DNA of 64,000 nucleotides from Limanda limanda. Its lineage: Eukaryota > Chordata > Actinopteri > Pleuronectiformes > Pleuronectidae. Position numbers and translations under genes: made by a program. Numbering within the stretch: the first letter of the stretch is position 1; each line of letters opens with the position of its first letter. The notes beneath the pieces are model-generated. The model was not told the origin of the DNA. It was given only the letters and a program-made list of their open reading frames with translations, and made no database searches. The stretch lies in the NCBI RefSeq assembly GCF_963576545.1, contig NC_083646.1, forward strand, positions 25,870,527 through 25,934,526. Reading direction: 5' to 3'. Of the stretch, positions 27,301 to 37,500 are shown piece after piece.

Positions 27301-29783
27301 ACTCTCTCATCAAAGCCTCGAGTATCCCAGGTTGCTAGGATGCAGTGCGACAGGAAGAGAGGGGGCGCTTACATGCTGCTTTGCATATTGTCCAAATCCA
27401 CCCAGTCCTCCTCTACAGATAAAAAAAAACCCAAATCCTTTCTCACTCGGAGCATAAAACCCTGATCATAGAACATGCAAAGAAGATTTGAATGCTAATG
27501 TAATTAGCCTGTAGATTAACGATTTGTTTTCAGTGAGGTGATTTCCTTCCTTGCTAACTCTGCTCTGATAAAGCAGCATTTTAGGGGGTTTTGCCCTCTA
27601 GGCTGCTTGCTAGTAATCCTGTGTCAGACAGTAATTCCAGGCTTCAGAGAGCATCTGCCCAAACAGCACTCTCGGCCCAACTAATTACCCTCTGCGGGGA
27701 GCAATTTCTACTCTGAAATGTCAATTTGGTTTGTTTTCTGCTGTTGGCTTCAAAATGTCTACTTGGGCATCTGATGGATATGGTCATTCTAGAGGGGTGA
27801 ACGAGACCTTTGACTAACAGTATAATTGTATATGTGCCAAACAGAAGAGCCAACCTGGGCCACTACCACTCCTGTGGAGACAACCACGGCATCAGACCCC
27901 CGAATCCTGAGCAGTACCTCACCCCTCTGCAGCAGAAGGAAGTGGCCATCAGACACCTGAAGACCAACCTGTTGGATTCTGAGAACAGAGTCCATGACAG
28001 GTCAGTTAAGATTCAGCAGCACGGTAGCTCCCATTATCGTATCTGTAGGGTTTTATGGTTTTAAGGCAGGATGATGGTGATCATACAGTGGTCACGGATA
28101 GCGGTCATATCAACACTAAATATAACATTGAAAACAAACAACAGCCTGATGGTACTAGAGGAATTTGATCAAGTAGTAGGGTTTAGCTTTCGGGTCTAGA
28201 AAAGAGAGAATAATCGGAGAGGATTGATACCAAGCGCCATGTTTAAAAATAAAGCCACAGGCCATTTAGTTTAGGATTAAGAATGAAAAGTTAAATCTTA
28301 ACTGGGACGGGGTCAACCCGCAGCTTGAAATCTGTACGTCTTTATCTATAGAAGTGAATGTGGAGCAAAAAAACTGACTGGATTTATGAGAGTTGGATGT
28401 TGTTTCCTTTGGACGGAGCCAAGCTAGCAGTATTCCAATATTTCAAGGCTTTGCGCCAAGCTAAGCTAGCCAGATGCTAGCTGTAGCTTCATATTGCAGA
28501 TGCATAGAAATGAGACTAGTATTGTCCTTCTTATATCTTCCAAAATGTTAAACAACTGCATTAACTCTCTACATGTTCTTCTCTTTCTTAGAGAGACAGA
28601 GGTTGAGGAGCTTAAGGTCCAGCTTGGCAGAATGAGGGAGGACTGGATTGAAGAGGAGTGTCACCGGGTTGAGGCTCAGCTGTCCCTCAAAGAGGCTCGC
28701 AAAGAAATCAAACAGCTACGTCAAGTGGTGGAGACCATGAAGAGCAGCCTTATGGAGAAGGACAAGGGAATACAGAAGTACTTCATTGATATCAACATTC
28801 AAAACAGGAAGTTGGAGTCTTTGCTGCAAAGCATGGAGCTGGCCCAGAGTGGTACCAGCCTTCAAGATGAGACCACCTTGGATTTCATCTGTGACAGCCC
28901 TGAGAGGGGTGGGAAGAAGATGGAAGGGGAAGAGGAGGTTGGGTTAGGGGAGCTGGGGAACCAAGGTGAGGAGGCAATGGCAGACAGTGGGCTGCTGTTT
29001 AATGATGAGATGGCGAACAGAGCAGACATTTTGGAGCAGGTTTTCATGTCCACAGCGGTAGACTTCAGTCAGGACTCTATTGAAAATCTGAGAGCTGAGG
29101 CTGTGCTTGAGGTGTCTACATTGATAGAAGAGGAGCAGTTGTTTGAATCTACCGCACCTACAACAGCTCCACCAAAGGCACTTTCAACAACAATCGACAT
29201 ATCTTCAATCAGACCCTCCCAGCAGACCACAGAAGACAAAACAATCCAGACCGACACAACGAGCATGTCTCCAGACCTGCAGTCTCTCCTGCTCCAGCTG
29301 CTGAAGTTCCATGGGTCCACAGCAGGCAACACAGCTCTATCAGCCTCAAGCAGCCTTCAGGGCCTCACAGACCTTCCAAATCCCACTCCAAACACTGATC
29401 TCCCTGACTTCTCTCTTCACCCACCCGACGTGCCCATCCCTGTTCACCCAGAGAGTCCTGACACCTCCACTGATTCCGGCATGTGCTGCTCAGAGCCTGC
29501 ACAGAGCCGACGGTTCATGGAGGAGCTGGACTTTGCAGTCGACGACAAGGAACCTATCCTGTCACCGGGACTGGACGTGGTTGGCAAAAGTTACTGGAGC
29601 AACAGCTTCCTGGTGGATCTGGTGGCAGTCGCAGCTCCTGTGTTACCCACGGTGGCCTGGCTGTACTCCAGACATGGTGTAGATGGAAGTTCTCCGGTAT
29701 ACAACATCGCTGCTCTGATCAGGGGCTGTTGCATCATGGGACTGCACTCTCTTCGTCACGTCACTCACAGGCCCAATGCGTAG
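22403..29783 (+). CDS. sybu: Syntabulin (Golgi-localised syntaphilin-related protein), seven coding exons
   Basis: Kinesin-1 (KIF5B) adaptor that links syntaxin-1 cargo vesicles and mitochondria to anterograde axonal transport; in fish the maternal gene also acts in dorsal determination (family knowledge). Exons: 22403-22426, 22577-22751, 23913-24113, 25546-25645, 26419-26568, 27845-28000, 28592-29783; all phases close, 1998 nt, 665 aa (human about 663). The N-terminus MGPFQEYE resembles human MGPLRE. A Ser-rich disordered region includes DDTGCPTSQSVSPSKTPS and GSEADFSSSSSTGS. A coiled coil spans about residues 246-355 and contains REDWIEEECHRVEAQL and KGIQKYFIDINIQN. Hydrophobic C-terminal segments lie around 607-625 and 640-655, in SNSFLVDLVAVAAPVLPTV and NIAALIRGCC, matching the known tail anchor. 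The gene is transcribed away from gdf6 and converges on ebag9. Introns carry GT and AT microsatellites and a homopurine tract. Confidence 0.95.
23190..23405. repeat. Homopurine degenerate GGATGAGGG-type tract in sybu intron 3
   Basis: Almost all A and G over about 200 bases, with recurring GGATGAGG, AAGGATGAG and GGGAGGAGG units. It looks like an eroded minisatellite. Long reading frames on the opposite strand here are artefacts of the composition. Confidence 0.75.
24320..24350. repeat. (AT)n microsatellite in sybu intron 4
   Basis: About 14 AT units followed by ACACAC. Confidence 0.85.
28392..28498. repeat. Dispersed fish repeat fragment in sybu intron 7
   Basis: GGACGGAGCCAAGCTAGCAG, then GCTAAGCTAGCCAGATGCTAG and AGCTTCATAT resemble a widespread teleost interspersed repeat (recalled GGACAGAGCCAGGCTAGC and TTATGCTAAGCTAAGC blocks). 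Class unknown. It ends about 95 nt before exon 8. Confidence 0.45.
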
Positions 29784-30410
29784 TGGCTTCCAACCTGCAT
29801 GCACGCGCCTAACCTTGAAGTAAAAGCACTTAAGCATCTTTTTCGAGAATTTGTTTGACATTATTTTTTTTACACCGGATATCAGTTATTTTGGTTCCAA
29901 CACTGTTACTTTGCACTCTAAAGTTACCAAACTGGTGACATTTAAGGGATAATTTATGGGGGTTATATATTTATTTATTTATTTATCATATACATATATA
30001 AGCTGATCATCTGGGTAGATGGTTTTGTGTTATCATCGTCCTGTTTTGTCCCTCGTTTTCCTTGTGTTTGGACAAAAAAAACGTTTTGTGTTAAGGGATG
30101 GGAATTTTGGAAGGTGAAAGACTGAATGTTAGTTTGTGTTTGACAGGTTCTGCAATTGCAACAGTTTTGAGTTATTGTTGAAAAAGAAACCTTAAACCTT
30201 CAGCCAAAGCTTTAATGTAAGTTCACTGTTAATGTTTTGTGAAATTATTTTTACGTATTTTCTTTCCTCCCTGGGAGTAGAGCTTTATTCAGTACAGCCT
30301 GTGTATTGTCCATAGAAATAAGTTGACGCTTCAAAGCAACTGACACTTGTTATGTGCCTGAGCTATGTGCAATACTGGTGGTTTACATCAAATGTCCTTG
30401 TATCTTTATT

Positions 30411-30416
30411 ATTAAA
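30411..30416 (+). terminator. sybu: Likely sybu polyadenylation signal (ATTAAA)
   Basis: An ATTAAA hexamer lies about 630 nt after the sybu stop codon, in an AT-rich 3' UTR, with T/G-rich sequence (GTTGTGACTCCTTATTTGTTT) following within 30 nt. This fits a vertebrate poly(A) site. No transcript end was available to confirm it. Confidence 0.5.
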
Positions 30417-30419
30417 GCA

Positions 30420-31660
30420 TGATAATTCTAGCCACACGTTGTGACTCCTTATTTGTTTTAACTTTTCGGTTATGTCTTGGGTTTTGAAGGTTGTCAAAGT
30501 TCCACTTATGTAAGCAGCCTGTGCAAAAGTATTGCAGGAGACATTTGTACAAGATGTTAATATTAATTAATTAATGAAATGCGGGGAGAGGGGCATATTG
30601 CCTGATCCCAAACGCAGCTAAGAACTGTCCTCATGATTGCTCATCTTACGTAAAAGCTTTCTCGGCCGGTATTTTCAGACGTCCCTTGGGTTGTGAAGCA
30701 GACAATGTAAAATGCATTAGATCCACTTCACTGGGATCTCTCAAAAGCTGTAAAACGCTGCCTGTGCCCTTACACCAGTAGCAGCTGTACGAGTTTGCTT
30801 TCTTTAGTCATTGCATAACATCAACGGTCATTAAATGAAAATGTTAGAACAAGCTTTTTTAATGCTAAATGAAGTAGCCCTTGGCCTCTTTGCTTTCATT
30901 ACTTTTTCCACTCTGCCATATGGTGATGTATCTTAAATTGCATAACCCTCATCTCTTTAAAACCGACCAATGAGTCATCAGATGCTGTAATCCCCACACA
31001 ATTTAGTGGATTCTAGATTAATAGGAGTGGGCAGCAATGGCGTTAAGTCTGTTAACACACCAGTCTCGTAAAGTAAGTGCGTACTATGGCCTTTCAGGAC
31101 AGCTATTTAGCCTTGTTTCCTGTTCCCTCTCCAAAACACTGAGGACTGAATGCTTTACGCTTTTTGAAACTAGGTCGGCCTCTCAGAGGTTTTAGCAGGC
31201 GTCTGTGTCCCCAGACAGACTGAGAGTGACATCATTGTGTTGAGGGTCAGGTGAGAGATGACGTCCATCAGGTTTAAATACATTAGAGATTATGGTGTGG
31301 CGAGAGACTTAGTCAATGCCAACAGTGACCCCAGCTAAATGCTAACATCAGCATTCTAACATGGTCACAGTGACAAAGCTAAGCTAGCCCAAGCCAGGCA
31401 ACATCCATGAACCAAAAACGCTTGTGTTAGCATGTTTTGTATATCGTCCACCATCTTAGTTAGCATGGTGGTATGTGCTACTTATTATTATATCCTATAA
31501 TATGTTTTGTTAAAGAACAGTTTAGCAGGTTTGAGAGAATGTTGGTAATTTTTTTATTTAAATCCCATTATCCCAGTTGTACTGTTCTACAGTCAAGGCA
31601 GACATAGTTGACGTGCAGACAGCCCAGCTAGCCTATGGGAAATCCTGAAGTATGCCAACA
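30420..31660. other. Intergenic DNA downstream of sybu
   Basis: No gene seen. A stretch near 31340-31470 with repeated GCTAACAT and TTAGCATG words looks like part of an old dispersed repeat. Otherwise nothing recognisable. Confidence 0.4.
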
Positions 31661-31664
31661 TTTC

Positions 31665-32520
31665 TACTGAATAACGTATATGAAAAGTTCCAGTCTGGTT
31701 TTACACCTCGTCATAACTCAGAGTTCACTGCAGCCCCTGTTACCTAAAGTTAAATAATGGATGAACTTAAGCTTCATTGAATAAAATGAGAACAAGACTG
31801 AGGATATTGTGTTTGGACACCTTGAACTGCTGGATGTGGGCACCCTTGACCCTCTAGCCCCTAATATTCAGTCCTCTGTGAAGAGTCTTGATTTTAATTT
31901 TGACAGTAACAAGCAAATTTCCTCCGTCATTAGGTCTAGCTTCTTTCAGTTGAGACTTATAGCGAAGTTAAAGACTATCTCCCCCCCAGCTCCTCCAAAA
32001 TGCTGCTGCTTCCCTCCTGACAAGAAAGATAAAGAGAGACCATATGACACCTGTGTTGAACTCTTTTATACAGTCTATGGTTGAACTCCTTCAAATGGCT
32101 TCCTGTTCGTCACAGGATCATTTAAAAAATGTTCTTAACTTTTAAAACTCTTAATGGGCTGGTGCCTCCTTACCTAGCTGAACTCCTTCATATTCACTCT
32201 CCAGTTAGAGCGCTGAGATATGCCAATCAGCTGCTCCTGGACTTGCCTAAAATGAGGCTCATTACAACAGGCAATCAAACCTTTTCAGTAGCCGCCCCAA
32301 ACTTCTGGAACAGCTTACCATTCCATATTAGTTCTGCCCCATCTCTAGCACACTTCAAATCATTGTTAAAAACAGATATCTTCTCTTTGGCCTTCTATTC
32401 GAGTTGAGAAAGTTTTTATCCCAGCAGATTTTAATTTATATTACCTTATCTTTTTTCACTTTGTGTAGCACTTTGGTCAGCCAGGTCGTTTTAAATGTGC
32501 TATATGAGTAAAAATGATAT
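31665..32520 (+). mobile_element. Decayed L2/Rex-like LINE with its reverse transcriptase core missing
   Basis: Around 31681 the translation contains FQSGFTPRHNSE, the RT finger motif of these LINEs. It then jumps to the C-terminal region: NIQSSVKSLDFNFDSN, then (frame-shifted) TFKTLNGLVPPYLAELL and FSVAAPNFWNSLPFHIS. The catalytic YxDD part is absent, so an internal deletion separates the two parts. The 3' end has the TGTAGCACTTTGG and GTGCTATATGAGTAAAAATG tail typical of L2-like elements. Stops and frame changes show it is dead. Confidence 0.8.
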
Positions 32521-32524
32521 TAAC

Positions 32525-34541
32525 ATTGACAAGCAGGATTGGCTGCAAGATGTCACATGAGAAGAGTTGCACAAACAGATGTGATCCATATTTTACTATC
32601 CAGATTATAGTGTCTAAAATTATAAACTTATTGTACATTGAAATTTAGGTGTCATTGGTCGTACATCGCACAGAAGGAAAAATGATCGTACAAATACAAT
32701 AATTATCACACCTCTGGTAACGCTGCGGCAGCAGTGTATAGCCTATTTACTTATGTGATTTTACAAAAGTACTTCAAATTCTTGCACCTTCAATCAACCT
32801 CATTGAAACGTACTAGTATTTTTCTCAAATTCATAAACTTTGAAGTACGACAAGTTTCTGTTAGAAGTGGGAAACATGAAAGGTAATTATTTTAATATGT
32901 TCTGATATCAGAATGGGACTGCAGCTTGACAAACTATTTCTTAGACAGCAGATCAGAAAACAGAGTCATGACCACAGTTATGCACCTCAAGAGGTATGAG
33001 CCAAATTATCTTTATTAAAAACCTGTGTAGGACGAACACAGCAGGTACACAATCTGCCAGACCTTCTTGATTGAGCTGGCAGACTCATTGCTTCAGAGTA
33101 TGTGTCCTGAACCATTACTGCTTTTTAATAACACAAAGTCATACATAACGGAAAAAGGGAGATGAGGCAACAAGTTCTGTGTAGTTATTTTTTGGAAAAA
33201 TTAAAAGTGCAAAATGGCAAAACAGAACATGCTGCTTTTGGAAACTGTTGGAAAAGGAACATTTTTAAAGTTAACACTAATCCATGGTTGGTCAAATTCC
33301 GTTAAAATAAACACTTCAATTAAAGTCTTAAACCTGATCATGCACTAATCAGCCCTATTCTCCAAGAATCAGCAGCTCAATAAATCATTTGATAGATAAC
33401 ATTAACTCAGTGTCTTGTTAGAAGTGTGAGATCACACTGCTTCCAAAGCTTTCCTCAGTGGAACATTAGGAAAGAGATGTGTCTTCCTCACCCTATTCAA
33501 AGCCATGGACCGCAGGCACACTCCATCATGTATGCACATTTAAATTTATAAAGGCCTTTCTTGATACTTTGCTGTTGTTTCCATGACAACAGCATCCACA
33601 GCAGCAGAAGCAATTTTTTCAACACTGTTTTCAATTCATATTGAACACGGTAACTGGTCTGAGATATAACTGAGATGGTAAGACATGTTTTATTAAGAGT
33701 GTATTTAAGAATAATGTTCCCTTGACTGAGGAAAAACAGATCAACACAATGATCAGGGGATACTTTCCGATATCCATAGCTGACAGAGGAGAATTAGTCC
33801 AGAATGTCAGAAGCCATGAGATTACCATAGGAACCCACAGCATAACATGGGCTAGATTCAAGTCTAAATTAATTTATCCACTCGTATTGCAAATCTTCAG
33901 CCTTCAGTTCAATGCAGATTTCTAGTGTAGTAATGGCTGCACAGCATATCAAGCAACATTCATTAGGGGGAAAAATAATCAGCTTTCAGTCAATGACAGA
34001 CATAAGTATAAAAACACATTAATCAAGCAAACCAAGGATTGTCACTGGTATACAGTGATGCTTAAAAGTAATTACACTCCTTTGTCCTTTTAGGTTATAA
34101 TTAAGACCAAGAAAAATAATTTTAATTGAGGTTGAAAAGGTAGCACAGGTACCAGTTTATTTACAGACGTTCCAGGGGGAAAAACCATAATATAACAGTT
34201 TTTCTATGCTACTAAACAATTGTAATCAGAATCTTAATGTTGCCTTCTAATGCTGCATCTATCCTTTAAGCTATAATGTATGGGATCGTATAAAAACAAA
34301 TCTCACTTCAAGTCCAGAGTAACCTCGACCTTATCTGCCCTGGAGAATGAGGAGTGCAATGTACACGTCTGCGGACTAAAATGGCTGCTGGTGGAAACAG
34401 GGTGGAGGAGAATGCTTTGCTAACAGATGAGTAGTGTACGGTGATAATCCTGGTCTGTTTGATGACTTCAGAGATAAATTAACAGACAGTCTTTTTTGCA
34501 CTCCCTCTCACTTTGGCTCAAACCTGAGCATCAGTAAAATG
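32525..34541. other. 3' side of ebag9: probable long 3' UTR plus intergenic DNA
   Basis: No coding exon seen. The ebag9 3' UTR (minus strand) must start at 34541. Minus-strand AATAAA hexamers occur at several places (for example 33011-33016), but none could be chosen. Confidence 0.35.
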
Positions 34542-37500
34542 TTACGAGAGCTTGACAGCAATCTTCTGATCCTTTTTCATCATCCTCTGAGCATCTTTCT
34601 CAATCTTCTTCCTTTGCTGCTCCATGGAGCGCTTCTCTCTCTCAGCCATCTTCTGTTGTCTATGAAATGAAGGCAAAAAAAAATCCATGATTAGAGGCTG
34701 TAACATTAGAGCACATTGACAGAAGCAAGGTCAGCTGGGAGAAGGCAAATCTTGTTCCCTGTGGTGCTGGTGCAGTAAAAATGTGCACACACTGTCACCT
34801 GCTGGCCATGTTGTGAACTTACACTACTCAAACAGAAAAGTGCCATTCAGAGCAGCACAGTTACAGCTTTCTGTCTGTCTGTTAGGGAAGTTTTATGTTT
34901 TAGGAGTTTCATCTTCTAATACAACTCATGCAATGTTTCCCTTTTATAATTGACGTTGCATACTGGATGTATAAGGAACTTTACCAACTACATTATCCTG
35001 ATAAACAGGTGCAGTGCACTCTAACTGGTTCATATAGGCCAGGGGTCAGCGAGCCGCATGCAGCTCTTCAGCCCCTCTGCAGTGGCTCCCTATAAAGTGT
35101 TGTTAGGGTTCATTGAACACGTTCATATTTTCCGTGAACAGTGAACTGAACGAATCAGTTTTCATTTGATGTAAGTGAAACTGAGTGCGTCATGAAAAAA
35201 GACTCGTCAACATGTGCTCAGTACAACACGACATGTGACGTGAACAGCAGGACTCCGTGATAAAATGACCGGAGTGACACGCAGACATGATCCGACACCA
35301 TTTATAAATCATTAAAAAAAAAGGAACAAATGAACGTGAACTAGTTCATTTTTGGAACCGTGAACTTAGTTCTTGTCAATCTGTATGAACTGAGCTTCGA
35401 AATAGTTCATATACGTGTGAATTTGCACAACACTGAGTAAAACTATATATCAAACTTTATAACCTGTGTTATCAAAAATTTATTGCGGCTCCAGAAGAAT
35501 TTTATTTTGCAGAGGAGGGGGCAAAATGGTTCTTTTGATAGTAAAGGTTGCTGACCCCTGAACTAGTTACAGGTAGATTTTTGACATGTTACCTGAGCAC
35601 CTCCTCTGCTTCCCAGGCAGCATCGGACTCTTCCTCCCAGGCGTTTGTGTTCTCCTGCCAATTGTCCATTTCTCCAAGCTCGCCCTGTAAAGTGTTCAAA
35701 GTTATCCCTGAAGATGTGACAGGAAAAACAAAATTTCTGTTGCAAGAGTTTTTTATTCCTGATTAAGAACCCAGTGTAAACTAATTAATTTTATTTTGGA
35801 TGTCCCAAACCATATGCAAGACCTGTTCTCTCTACACTGTTGAATTTCTATAGGTTTCTCTGGAAATATATAATTGACATGGCTGCTACTGTATTTTCTA
35901 ATTAATTCTAACTAAAACTAATTATATTTGTGGTTAAAACTACAAGAGTTTATTCTAACTGATATGATGATCACACAGATCAGATGGCTCACAGGCATTT
36001 AGACTGATGAAGGCGTGTACTACAAACATTTAGATGTTGCCTCCTGTAGCTTTAAAGAACTGTGTACAGGTCTAACAGGTTAGCCGACATGTTTTACATT
36101 CCCTTTCCATTCCAGTTCCTTTTAAGATCTTGTATTTTAAACAGAAATCTATTAAATCTTAGCAGCCTTTAGAGGATAAAACCTGTATAAACTTATCAAC
36201 TGGATATGTTTATAAATCTTTTACAATTTCATACATTAATATAAGAAATCACTATTATATTTATCTGCTCAGTCTTAAAGGGATAGTTCACCATGAAATG
36301 TCCCTCATTATCCACCACTATAATGATGGAGGGGTAGGCAAAGTGTTTGAATCTACAACAGACTTTAGGAGTGTCAGGGGTAAACTGTGTTGCAGCAGAA
36401 TCCAATACAATTAAAGCAATTAGTGACCAAAACTTCAGACGTAATAAAAAATATCACATGACTCCATACGGCTCCTTTGGTGTCATCCAAGTGTCCAGAA
36501 GAACAGATATTCATATTTGACTCTGTAATTTTCACCGTGCTTTAAGCCTAAATGTCCACATAAAGTGGCTAAGCTAGCGGGCGTTAACATTTCCGACGGT
36601 CCTGAATGCACCTCGTCAGGAATATATCAGAGGATTTGCGGTTTAAACTGTATAAATCACCTTGTTTAGACTCAAATATAAATGGCGGGGCTTGCGGACA
36701 CTTAATGACACCACACGAGCAGTTTGGAGGCACGTTTTGTTTTATGTATATTTATTACATCTGAAGTTGTTTTCACTCATTTCTTCAATTGTATCGGCAT
36801 AGTGAGTCAGTAGATAATTAGTGAATTTTCATTACTTGGTTAACTTTTTAATGACCAAATGGTAAATGGACTATATTTACATTGCAATATATATATTGCT
36901 TTTCTACCATTTGTGGCACTTTACAGAAGAAGCCATTCACACAGCACTATAACATGCTGGGATGTTTCTATCACGCATCATTCACATACTGTCGGCACAA
37001 CCGTCAGGGGCAATAAGGGGTTAAGTGTTGTTGCCCAAGGACACTTCAGAATGCAGACTGGATGAGCCAGGGATCAAACCAATGATCTTCTAGTAAGTTT
37101 CTACCTTCTGGGTCACAGCCAACCCAAAACGACAAAAGTGCTGGGTGGGTGAGGAACAGAAGCTTCAGACGTTGTAAACAGTAACTCACAGAGGGTGGAC
37201 TGAAGTTCATCATATCCTGAGAGGCTGCCAGTCTGCTGGAGAATCCTGCTGAGCCATCAGGCACCAGGTAGTTCAGAGGCTCCCGTTTCTTCAGCAGGAT
37301 CTGCAGCGTGAAACCGTAGAGACAGGAGTGACGTGTCAACATTGACTAAGATAATTTGTGAGGCACTGGAGTACCATAACATGCACATGTTCAAAACTGT
37401 CAAAATTCAAGGTAATTAAAGTGATATTTTGTATTAACTATGCTGAAGCAATATTCTGTGCATGATGCCAAGCTTTCATGTATTACAACATCTAAATATA

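Noticed and set aside
28494..28591. Upstream extension of the long open frame that covers sybu exon 8
   Set aside because: Lies before a strong acceptor (TTTCTTAG at 28591) and the human homology begins exactly at the splice site, so this is intron read-through.
32129..32407. 92-residue open frame as a host gene
   Set aside because: Its motifs (FSVAAPNFWNSLP) are the C-terminal segment of a fish LINE protein, and the rest of the element is broken.
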